Shown here in pieces: positions 7,002 through 13,981 of a stretch of 64,000 nucleotides of DNA. The notes under the pieces were generated by a model. That model was not told where the DNA came from. It did not search any database and saw nothing but the letters and a program-made list of their open reading frames with translations. This stretch comes from Prolixibacteraceae bacterium (GTDB lineage: Bacteria; Bacteroidota; Bacteroidia; Bacteroidales; Prolixibacteraceae): positions 34,745 through 98,744 of the forward strand of contig JAQUIJ010000020.1 of the NCBI GenBank assembly GCA_028683385.1, in the 5' to 3' direction. Every line of letters starts with the position of its first letter. Position 1 is the stretch's first letter. Made by a program: the position numbers and the translations under genes.

Positions 7002-7280
7002 ACCGCTGCCCTGCGGATTTATTTTGGCACCCTTCAGCTAACTCCGGGCTGGTCTGGCTCGCCGGTTAATTTTGAGCCGTGAACCATTGAGCAGACTGGA
7101 TTCTAGTCAAGGGCGAATGTCACAAAACCGAACATTCCCTGAGCCTGAAGTGGTCAAAAGATGTTCGGTTTTTGACCGAGCACGAAGTGTGGCTTGAATG
7201 GGAATAGCGAGAGGAAAAGCCACCCTTGACTTTTCCGGAATGCGTAAATAACTTTGGTGAGAAATTGAGTGAGAGTAATA
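7002..7280 (-). ncRNA. Long structured leader, copy B
   Basis: Homologous to copies A and C, with a 23-base insertion around 7029-7053. The long stem is perfect over 12 bp: AAAACCGAACAT (7124-7135) with ATGTTCGGTTTT (7161-7172). Relative to copy A, T-A became G-C and the inner pairs changed together. The GGAAAAG/CTTTTCC hairpin (7213-7236) and the start-proximal CCGC/GCGG hairpin are kept. Bases 7281-7405 beyond it are AT-rich with no gene. Confidence 0.75.
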
Positions 7281-7405
7281 ACTTATAATTGATGATTACA
7301 TCATTACAGCATAGTCATATCGGATTTCCAATTGATAAACCTGAAATGTATAATCATAAAAGGTGTAAAATATTTATTTGAAAAAAATCGAATTAAGCTG
7401 ATCTG

Positions 7406-8227
7406 TTAGGCACTAGGGTTTATTTTCTTAAATGTCAAATATGTTTCTGCCAAATCAAACTCTCCGTTTTCTCTCAATAATTTAATATAATCCTTATTCT
7501 GCAATCTTTCAATTAAATTGTTGTATCTTTCTTTCATCCAGCGATATTTCACCTTTATATCGGACTTATAAATACTGCTTGATCCCATTAATCCTTTTCT
7601 GATCTTTGTTCCAATCTTATCTATGTATTCAGGGAAATCATAGTCTGGGTCATCTAATTCCGATTGAGCCTTTCCAAAATAATCGATATAATACATCCCA
7701 TCCGAATCCTTTTCAAGCAAAGACTCAACATGCTCTTTTTCTTGGTTTGAACTGTGATGAAAAGATTTGGATTTACCAGCTAGATCTATAATATCCTTAT
7801 GAAGTATAACTCGGGGATAAAGTGCCGCCTTTGATTCTAAAATATAAGCTTCAGCAAGTGCGGGTCCAAAAAGTACATCGTCTCTATGTATTAATTTTCC
7901 ATAAGTTATAGCACCTCTTACCAAAATTCCTTTATAGATTAAGCGTATAATCATCCATTTGATTTCTAACAAAGTAAAAAAAATCTCGCTTTCTTCAGAA
8001 GCTTTAAAAGATATAACCAAGCAGTCAGAAAATGTTGTTACTTTTTTACTTTTACTAAACGCCTTTTCATCATTGTCCAAATTCCATACATCCCTTATAG
8101 AATGATATGCAGATAAAATTTCATCAATTTTATCCGTTTTGTCCTCTCCCTTTTCCACGGTTTCGGAAAGCATATCTTTAAAACCGAGAATATCAATATA
8201 AACCGTTACTCTGTCTTCGTAATTCAT
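7406..8227 (-). CDS. Class III nucleotidyl cyclase-like protein
   Basis: 273 residues. Signature pieces of a class III cyclase/GGDEF-type fold are visible: YIDILGF with Asp12, TTFSDCLV with Asp68, the RGAITYG strand (104-110) and FGPALAEAYILESKAA (120-135), which parallels the YG..VN.AARLE segment of cyclases. The two metal-binding Asp are kept. A C-terminal third of basic helices (KVKYRWMKERYNNLIERLQN) follows. Pycsar anti-phage systems use a related cyclase with a membrane or TIR effector, but no such effector adjoins this gene; the next gene is a GNAT protein. Enzymatic activity is inferred. The gene is AT-richer than the array and lacks the repeated leader, suggesting separate acquisition. 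Confidence 0.65.
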   Translation of the reverse strand: MNYEDRVTVYIDILGFKDMLSETVEKGEDKTDKIDEILSAYHSIRDVWNLDNDEKAFSKSKKVTTFSDCLVISFKASEESEIFFTLLEIKWMIIRLIYKGILVRGAITYGKLIHRDDVLFGPALAEAYILESKAALYPRVILHKDIIDLAGKSKSFHHSSNQEKEHVESLLEKDSDGMYYIDYFGKAQSELDDPDYDFPEYIDKIGTKIRKGLMGSSSIYKSDIKVKYRWMKERYNNLIERLQNKDYIKLLRENGEFDLAETYLTFKKINPSA

Positions 8228-8453
8228 ATTTACCTATATATCAAAGTTTTATTTCGCATTAAACGTTCATCAATCTGAAAAATTCATACCAAGCCTTATG
8301 ACTCTTTTAGGGTCAAATGAAAGATAAAAATATAAATCACACTAAATCAAGGACTTGTAAATTTAGTCAGTAAGACCTTAAAATCATTAGAAAACACACT
8401 ATTAATATATCATTAAAAGAATTACAAAATAGCTAGAACCCAATGTATAAGCT

Positions 8454-9176
8454 TTATTCCTTTAATTGTTCCACATACATAAATGGACTAAATTCGATGG
8501 GATTATCTGAATTTGAAAAATATTTTACTTTATCTTCCTTTACAATTTTCCCATTTTTTGTCCATCGCAAATTCCAATTAATGTTGCAAGGTTGAATTAT
8601 AGGTTTTATTAACTTTTCATTTTCGAGTTCAATATCCCATCTCCAGCAAGGATTCGTATTTGTTGCCTGATATGGTTCTACATCCCATAATTCGAGTTTA
8701 TTTAGACTATTGGGGATTTCTGTAGATGCTTGTACTTCAATTATTGGTTTATAAAATGTTAGGTCAGACTCAGAATAACCTCTATCGGGAAACTTTATAA
8801 ATCCCATTTTTCGCCAAAAATGTTCTGATTCTCTTGGTTCACAAAAGAGCTTAATTGCGAGAATCTTTTGTTTTTTGAATACATCTTCAATTTTTTCAAA
8901 AAAGATTTTTCCAAATCCATTTCTTCTGTAATTATGGTGTACTTCCATTATATCAATTTCAATGTAAATATCACCAATTGAATAAATCAAAAAGCCAATT
9001 ACACTTTTATTCAACTCAAAACTTATCAGCTTGTTTGACTTAAATGATTTCTCAATTATGTTCCAATTACAATAAAAACCAAATTTATGCTTTTTGTCCT
9101 CTTCTTTAAGCCACATCTCAATCACCTTTAAATCCATAACAGATGGCGTCAAATTTATTTCAAATTCATTTTTCAT
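8454..9176 (-). CDS. GNAT-family N-acetyltransferase with C-terminal extension
   Basis: 240 residues. The N-terminal 150 residues are a GNAT domain: IMEVHHNYRRNGFGKIFFEK contains the acetyl-CoA binding R/Q-x-x-G-x-G/A type loop (RRNGFG), followed by ESEHFWRKMGFIKF, the usual last motif. Residues 150-240 form an unrecognised beta-rich part (WDVEPYQATNTNPCWRWDIE...). The substrate is unknown. AT-rich like its cyclase-like neighbour, 226 bp away, and without the structured leader. Might be an isolated resistance or modification gene carried as cargo. Confidence 0.75.
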   Translation of the reverse strand: MKNEFEINLTPSVMDLKVIEMWLKEEDKKHKFGFYCNWNIIEKSFKSNKLISFELNKSVIGFLIYSIGDIYIEIDIMEVHHNYRRNGFGKIFFEKIEDVFKKQKILAIKLFCEPRESEHFWRKMGFIKFPDRGYSESDLTFYKPIIEVQASTEIPNSLNKLELWDVEPYQATNTNPCWRWDIELENEKLIKPIIQPCNINWNLRWTKNGKIVKEDKVKYFSNSDNPIEFSPFMYVEQLKE

Positions 9177-9375
9177 TTTTGAATTGATTCGTTATAAAAA
9201 GCCAATAAATTAACGTAACCCATGATATAAAAGGGACACAACAACCTAATCTATAGATTATCCCCTTTCCCTGATTTTATCAAATTTACGAATTCTAAAA
9301 TTATATCAAGTAGCAATAAATATGATTCTTTTAAAATTATATCAACAATATTCCGTGGAATCACCATTTGCACCA

Positions 9376-9397
9376 TAAAAAAGAGGCTTTCGCCTCT
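9376..9397 (-). terminator. Intrinsic terminator after the 56-residue gene
   Basis: Minus-strand hairpin AGAGGC-gaaa-GCCTCT followed by a T-run. It lies 24 bp after the stop at 9421. Confidence 0.65.
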
Positions 9398-9420
9398 GAA
9401 ATTCATTTGAGTAGTTACGG

Positions 9421-9591
9421 TTAATTCCCGTAACTACTCAAATAAGCTGCATATTCAAAACTAATCAGTTCTGGATCGAGGGATTCAGAAGCTCCTTCGA
9501 AATAAACTGAATTCAGGTATTCGGTGAAAGATTCCCAAACGGAACTGTTATCCTGATTGTCTTTGGCTGATTTTGAAGTGTAAGATTTCAT
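9421..9591 (-). CDS. Small acidic element protein, 56 residues
   Basis: Minus-strand ATG at 9591 to TAA at 9421. It starts MKSYTSKSAKDNQDNSSVWE and continues with FTEYLNSVYFEGASESLDPE, ending YAAYLSSYGN. The EYLNS.YFEGA pattern followed by an acidic helix is familiar from short proteins in Bacteroidota conjugative elements; function unknown. A 5' leader related to that of the gene at 10223 precedes it, and a good terminator follows. Confidence 0.65.
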   Translation of the reverse strand: MKSYTSKSAKDNQDNSSVWESFTEYLNSVYFEGASESLDPELISFEYAAYLSSYGN

Positions 9592-9604
9592 GCGATAGTT
9601 TTTA

Positions 9605-9704
9605 AAAATTATATGCCTTTCACCGTTGGGGCCACTTCGGAATACACAAACAGGAACGGAATACCGTTAAGAAAAATGGAACATTTTTTAGGATATGCCG
9701 GAAA
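9605..9704 (-). ncRNA. Second leader family, copy L1
   Basis: Shares three conserved blocks with copy L2 (minus sense, from far to near): CCGGCATATCCT, CGGTATTCC(A)GTTCCT and GGCATATAATTTT. The segment between the first two differs completely in sequence but is a perfect hairpin in both: here AAAAATG (9672-9678), loop GAA, CATTTTT (9682-9688). It ends about 13 nt before the ATG at 9591. Confidence 0.6.
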
Positions 9705-9914
9705 TTCTTTGTGTAATCTGCCAGGCAGTTCCGAATGGACCCTGCATCTTCGCGTATAATTTCATAAAAACAAGCAATGAAACTCTTACCTGATCAGCTA
9801 AAAAAGATGGTGGTCAACATTATTGAGTATCAAGCAGAATTTGAATCTGGAATTTCAGGTTAAACCCCATTTATTGGGCGACCATAAAAAAAGCCTTTCG
9901 GCTTTTTAGGTTTT
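9705..9914. other. Gene-poor interval with terminator
   Basis: No convincing gene. A 28-codon plus-strand frame at 9777-9863 (MKLLPDQLKKMVVNIIEYQA...) has protein-like composition but no support. The hairpin AAGCC-tttc-GGCTT at 9884-9906 with flanking A/T runs is a bidirectional-looking intrinsic terminator for the gene ending at 9915. Confidence 0.5.
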
Positions 9915-10223
9915 TTAGAATGGTAGATCATCTTCTTCCGGAACCGCTGGTTCTTTCTTCGAAGCTTTCTTAGCCTTCTTCTGCTTCTCAGGCTGTGCAT
10001 CAGAAGCATCTTCTTTATGCTCCTTGGTTTGGTAATAACAGGTATGTGTTCTGCCGAATTTGTCAGGTGTTTTCATTTTGGCCACTTCGAAACCAAGGTA
10101 TTTGATCCCTTCCTTTTCGAATATTGCTGCTTCAATACCTTCTACTGGGAGAACTACTTTTACGATGTCAAGATTACTAACCTGTGTTCCTTTTCCAATG
10201 TAATGCTTTTCAAAAGTTGTCAT
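9915..10223 (-). CDS. Element protein with SSB-like C-terminal tip
   Basis: The frame extends to 10382, but those codons overlap the leader L2; the ATG at 10223 (MTTFEKHYIGKGTQVSNLDI) gives 102 residues. The first 75 residues look like a small beta-barrel-type domain; then comes a Lys-rich stretch and an acidic end, PEEDDLPF. The last six residues match the DDxxPF tip by which bacterial single-strand binding proteins recruit replication partners. This suggests single-strand DNA binding or competition for SSB partners; the N-terminal fold is not securely an OB fold. Confidence 0.65.
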   Translation of the reverse strand: MTTFEKHYIGKGTQVSNLDIVKVVLPVEGIEAAIFEKEGIKYLGFEVAKMKTPDKFGRTHTCYYQTKEHKEDASDAQPEKQKKAKKASKKEPAVPEEDDLPF

Positions 10224-10242
10224 AACGTAAATTTTTAAAGTT

Positions 10243-10340
10243 AAAATTATATGCCAGGTCAAGCAGGACGCGGATTTTGGAGCAATCAGGGAGGAACTGG
10301 AATACCGGACCCCGAGTATTCGGGGGAGGATATGCCGGGA
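10243..10340 (-). ncRNA. Second leader family, copy L2
   Basis: Same three conserved blocks as L1. The variable segment between them is again a perfect hairpin, CCCCGA (10310-10315), loop GTAT, TCGGGG (10320-10325), although it shares no sequence with the L1 hairpin. It ends about 20 nt before the ATG at 10223. Confidence 0.6.
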
Positions 10341-10847
10341 AAATCCTTGATTGAGGGGACCGAACGCCATAAACGTGTCCAACCTTTGCAGAGAATTCTT
10401 AGCTTGCCTTAAAAATTAGTTATGACCCGTTTGCCCGAAAAGCCATTGGAGAAAAGGGTTATGATAGGATAGACTTGAACCGGATAGTTCGTTGGTAAGG
10501 TAAAGCTGTTATTGTTTGTATCGGATCAAGATGCAGTTATGAAAGCCAATGAACCGAATAAATTAGGCGATTCACCTGACTATGCCTTTATTTGCATGAT
10601 GAAGATACTGCACAGCCTGAAAGGAAAAGTGTCCTAAAGCGGAGAAAAACAGGTAGTTCGTTTTATGATCTACTTCAAAATAGAAAAGTCAGGAAGGCTT
10701 ATATTACGGGGAGTACAATAGTTTTTTAATAAAGATGGATTTTGTTGCTTGGATATGATCGGAAATATTACCGAGCAAAAAAGGGGCGAAAAGCCCCAAT
10801 GATTAACTCATTTTTTGTTTAGCCTTCTGTCTGGCTTCTGTGATTTC
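10341..10847. other. Gene-free interval
   Basis: 507 bp without a supported gene. A plus-strand frame around 10485-10636 of about 45 codons (ending ICMMKILHSLKGKVS) is too short to accept. At the right end, the minus-strand hairpin GGGGC-ttttc-GCCCC with T-run (10776-10797) is the terminator of the three-gene run ending at 10848, 50 bp downstream of its stop. Confidence 0.5.
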
Positions 10848-11030
10848 TTAGATTGACCAATCCACCTTTGCCATTTGAAAGGTTTCATCTTCCAGTTCGG
10901 CAATCTTTCTGGTAATCTGCTGAACTTCGGCTTTTGCCTGCCCCAATAATCGATTCAGGTACAGAATGTCTTCTCCTTTTCGTTTTATCCTACCGGCTTC
11001 CGGCAGATAAGCTGTCCAGTGTTTTTCCAT
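10848..11030 (-). CDS. Small coiled-coil hypothetical protein
   Basis: 60 residues; residues 20-55 (LYLNRLLGQAKAEVQQITRK) form a heptad-like helix likely to coil. Third gene of the run starting at 11748, 11 bp after its neighbour. No family recognised. Confidence 0.55.
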   Translation of the reverse strand: MEKHWTAYLPEAGRIKRKGEDILYLNRLLGQAKAEVQQITRKIAELEDETFQMAKVDWSI

Positions 11031-11041
11031 AATTCTGTTAT

Positions 11042-11311
11042 TTATTCCTGCAACCAGGTTGAATGATTCTTAAAAAAGCGGATAGACCGGTAAAAACGTC
11101 GGGCTTTGGTCAGTTCGTCAATATTGAATTCCTGTTTCACCAACAGCTTTTCCCCGGTTCGGTATGCTGAAATAACGAAAGTGGACCCATAGAGTACCAT
11201 GCTTTTGTGTCGGTTGTACTTGTCTTTGGATTCGGCAAGTCCGGCAATAAAGCCTTTCAAAGAAACTTCCCCCGACTGGAGGAAGTTTTCTGAAGATTTT
11301 TCGGTTGCCAT
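11042..11311 (-). CDS. Hypothetical element protein
   Basis: 89 residues beginning MATEKSSENFLQSGEVSLKG, with an amphipathic beginning and a basic C-terminus (KARRFYRSIRFFKNHSTWLQ). Its start is 2 bp from the preceding stop, so it is translated with the DUF6573-like gene. No domain recognised. Confidence 0.6.
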   Translation of the reverse strand: MATEKSSENFLQSGEVSLKGFIAGLAESKDKYNRHKSMVLYGSTFVISAYRTGEKLLVKQEFNIDELTKARRFYRSIRFFKNHSTWLQE

Positions 11312-11313
11312 GG

Positions 11314-11748
11314 TCAGTCTTCGCTTGGCTTCATAATAAAAATAGCTGGAGATGGATCGTCGAAATCCTGAGCCTGAATTACTGCTTTGAGGGTAACCAG
11401 TCTGTTGAGTCGATTTTCGGGAGATTCAAGCGTTTCATTGGGCTCCCAGTTACCTTCATCAGGCAGGTAGCTGATAAAATCATACTGTAAAAAGTTGGAA
11501 GAAACTTTCCGGGCTTGAAAAGCAAACATGTACAGCACATCCCAAAGGCGACCTGAAAGGTTTTGAATCTGCTCCATACCTTTCGGAACTTCAACGTACT
11601 TGTCCCATACAGCACGTGTCAGGTAAACCGGAAACTTAATTCCTGCTTCCTTTGAGGCTTCTCCGTCAACCTTTACAAGAAACCCGTCATCAACAGCTTG
11701 TTTGGTTGAATACGTGGAAACAATTTCCCATCCATTTGAATCTTTCAT
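11314..11748 (-). CDS. DUF6573-like element protein
   Basis: 144 residues. Key segments VSTYSTKQAVDDGFLVKV (10-27), EAGIKFPVYLTRAVWDKYV (35-53) and LSGRLWDVLYMFAFQAR (65-81) match the family typified by I..YSRA.AI.DG.L.D, in which a Trp-rich helix follows; these occur widely on plasmids and conjugative elements with unknown role. It heads the run 11748-10848 and starts 8 nt after the hairpin of long leader copy C. Confidence 0.75.
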   Translation of the reverse strand: MKDSNGWEIVSTYSTKQAVDDGFLVKVDGEASKEAGIKFPVYLTRAVWDKYVEVPKGMEQIQNLSGRLWDVLYMFAFQARKVSSNFLQYDFISYLPDEGNWEPNETLESPENRLNRLVTLKAVIQAQDFDDPSPAIFIMKPSED

Positions 11749-11755
11749 TGATCTT

Positions 11756-12010
11756 GCCGTTGCCTTACGGACTTATTTTGGCATCTGGCTCGCCGGTTAA
11801 TTTTGAACCGTGAACCATTGAGCAGACCGGATTCTAGTCAAGGGCGAATGTCACAAAACCGAACGATCCCTGGGCGCGAAGCTGTCGAGGGGTGTTAGGT
11901 TTTTGACCGAGCGCGAAGCGTGGCGGTGGCAGAAAGTGTGGAAGGAAAAGCCACCCTTGACTTTTCCGGGATGCGTAAATACCTTTGTGATAAATTAAGT
12001 GAGAGTAGTA
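11756..12010 (-). ncRNA. Long structured leader, copy C
   Basis: Third long copy. The start-proximal hairpin is CCGT-AAGGCA-ACGG on the minus strand, a compensated change from CCGC/GCGG. The long stem (AAAACCGAAC at 11855-11864 with GTTAGGTTTT at 11894-11903) is less perfect, with one G-A mismatch. The GGAAAAG/CTTTTCC hairpin (11944-11967) is kept. Sequence right of it (12011-12246) shows only the terminator below. Confidence 0.75.
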
Positions 12011-12096
12011 CTTCTCTAAATTTTGTTTATAAAGAGGCTAAAATAGAAACTTTAAACAGGTAGAATATCTTTCAATTAGGTTATAAGATAAATGTA

Positions 12097-12124
12097 AAAA
12101 ACCCTAGTCAGTGACCAGGGTTTT
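12097..12124. terminator. Bidirectional terminator-like hairpin right of abiE
   Basis: AAAACCCT...AGGGTTTT with an inner GTCA/TGAC pair, a strong symmetric stem with A- and T-runs outside. It can stop abiE transcripts arriving from the right. It marks the border between the element array and the defence island. Confidence 0.7.
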
Positions 12125-12246
12125 CAATTTCCACCTCTATAACAACAAAAAAAGCTGCGTTAATTCTTTTTACTGTGACAAAAAAATCTAACCTAAATTT
12201 ACGATAATATTTGACAAGTGCAGTTAAATATTTTATCAATTTGTGA

Positions 12247-13167
12247 TCAGCCAAATAACACGCTCTCTAAAACAGAGACCATCTCCTTGTGCTTCCTGGG
12301 ATTATCGTGTTTTAATCTTTCAATATTCTGCAATTTCCAATGAACGGCTGGTAATTCTCTGGCATTTTTAACGGATAATTTTTCCCAATCCGGGTTGCCA
12401 TCCTTGAAACTCATTAAAAATTGCCGGTCGCTGTTTGTTAGTTTTGATTGGATTTGATCAACTAACTGTATTCGGGTTTGTTCATAATCGTCATAGCTAA
12501 AAGGAATATTTGCCATACCTGAAAATTGAGTTTCAAAGGCTTGTTGCTGATTAATAAACATTGGACTGATTACCTCACTGATTGGTCGCATGTGAGAAAT
12601 AAGCGCAACAAGAAAACCGTCTTTTATATCATCCGTGAAACCCTCATTATCCAAAAGAAGCCTGACATCAAACAAATCGCGGGGATGCTGCCGGTCTAAT
12701 GCAGCACAAATCTTTCCTCCATAAAGTTCAGCCATTGAAACAACATGAATGGCAGCAAATCTGCCGAATGCAGATTCAACAGAATCATGAACCCTCATAA
12801 GTCTGGTTGGATGAATACCCCCTCTGGTTGTGGTATTTACTTCAATTTTAATTTGAGCGCCAGGTAGCTGACAATTAATTTTAACATCCTGTCCTTCGCG
12901 TGATGCTGCTGTTACACTAATTCTTGGAATAGATTGTTCCAGATCGAATTTGATTCGTGCTAGTCCGTCTGAAATATTCTTCAATGCCGTTTCCCGATCA
13001 TCAATGGGAAGATAAGTTAAATCGATATCTACTGATAGCCTGGGCATACTTCGGACAAACAGGTTAATGGCAGTTCCCCCTTTGAGCGCGAATATTGTTT
13101 CTTTTGCAACATACGGGAGCGTTTGCAACAATAAATCAACTTGTGCTTTATATTTTGGATCAATCAT
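12247..13167 (-). CDS. abiEii: AbiEii-type nucleotidyltransferase toxin
   Basis: 306 residues. The nucleotidyltransferase signature is visible: LKGGTAINLFVRSMPRLSVD then IDLTYLP near residues 27-52, i.e. GG-T-x(12)-RLSxDIDL, as in the AbiEii/AbiGii family. AbiEii is the toxin of type IV toxin-antitoxin systems giving phage resistance by abortive infection; related MenT enzymes modify tRNA 3' ends. The start overlaps the stop of abiEi by four bases (translational coupling). Length is normal and no key residue is missing. Substrate and phage range cannot be read from sequence. Confidence 0.9.
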   Translation of the reverse strand: MIDPKYKAQVDLLLQTLPYVAKETIFALKGGTAINLFVRSMPRLSVDIDLTYLPIDDRETALKNISDGLARIKFDLEQSIPRISVTAASREGQDVKINCQLPGAQIKIEVNTTTRGGIHPTRLMRVHDSVESAFGRFAAIHVVSMAELYGGKICAALDRQHPRDLFDVRLLLDNEGFTDDIKDGFLVALISHMRPISEVISPMFINQQQAFETQFSGMANIPFSYDDYEQTRIQLVDQIQSKLTNSDRQFLMSFKDGNPDWEKLSVKNARELPAVHWKLQNIERLKHDNPRKHKEMVSVLESVLFG

Positions 13168-13931
13168 AATTGAGCTAATTCTTTGGATATTGTAATGCGA
13201 AATTCGGAATCATACGAACCATTACTGACAATATTGCGGTCACCCTCTCCAAGAGTGACCGAAGATAAATCAAGAAATTGGAACCATTGATGATTTGCTT
13301 TTTTCGCCATGTATAAAAATAAACGTTTAACTTTTACCGAACTGCATCCTTCCAAAAGCTTCTGCAACAAATCCGGCCTTAGATTTACCAATCCGGACAT
13401 GATTTGATAAACCTCCATGATATCCAACTTTTCCGGAGTAAGGTAAAGACATTCAAAAATTGCCCTTTCCGCTGAAGAAATGATCAAAGGGAATTGTGTT
13501 TCCTGAAATTCATCTATGCCAATCCCTACCGGAAGAAATGATGTCTTGAGGTGGCTTACTGCTTCATTCCAAGAATATTGTTTAAACCAAGCTGGCAATC
13601 TCATATTCAATTGAGAGAATAAATAAGCAGTCTCGGCTCCGGTGCGGATGTAATGCGAAAATCCCAACATAGATAAAGCTGTTGGACCACCAATGTAAAC
13701 AGGCAAATTAGCTTGTTTTTGCAGGGAATAAAGTGCACCTTGCCAATCGACAACTTCATTCGGACGTTTGAATGCACCAACCCCAATTGATTGGAGCCAA
13801 CTGCTTTTTAAATAACGATGTTGCAGGTCACGCGAGAATCCGTTTGCATCAAGCCATGATGCAAGCACTATTGTTCCCGGAACATGCAAATCCAGAAGTT
13901 TCTTTAATTTTATTTCATTATTTGTACTCAC
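13164..13931 (-). CDS. abiEi: AbiEi-type antitoxin/repressor
   Basis: 255 residues, GTG start at 13931. The winged-helix N-terminus (LKKLLDLHVPGTIVLASWLDANG) is followed by the AbiEi core with GGPTALSMLGFSHYI at about 80-95. AbiEi represses its own promoter and neutralises AbiEii. An inverted repeat ATATCGT-n19-ACGATAT at 13939-13971 lies just upstream, a plausible operator. hsdR ends 50 bp upstream, so read-through from the restriction operon is possible in addition. Confidence 0.85.
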   Translation of the reverse strand: MSTNNEIKLKKLLDLHVPGTIVLASWLDANGFSRDLQHRYLKSSWLQSIGVGAFKRPNEVVDWQGALYSLQKQANLPVYIGGPTALSMLGFSHYIRTGAETAYLFSQLNMRLPAWFKQYSWNEAVSHLKTSFLPVGIGIDEFQETQFPLIISSAERAIFECLYLTPEKLDIMEVYQIMSGLVNLRPDLLQKLLEGCSSVKVKRLFLYMAKKANHQWFQFLDLSSVTLGEGDRNIVSNGSYDSEFRITISKELAQL

Positions 13932-13938
13932 AGTACAA

Positions 13939-13971
13939 ATATCGTAATATTTTTAAAGAAACAAACGATAT
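13939..13971 (-). promoter_or_regulatory. Inverted repeat upstream of abiEi
   Basis: Perfect 7-bp arms ATATCGT (13939-13945) and ACGATAT (13965-13971) separated by 19 bp, so arm centres are about 26 bp apart. AbiEi of the streptococcal system binds inverted repeats upstream of its gene and represses cooperatively. The position 8 bp before the GTG fits such an operator. Confidence 0.55.
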
Positions 13972-13981
13972 CCAGATTATT

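Noticed and set aside
10485..10636. Possible small plus-strand gene ending in ICMMKILHSLKGKVS
   Set aside because: Only about 45 codons after an in-frame stop, no clear start signal; left as unassigned sequence.
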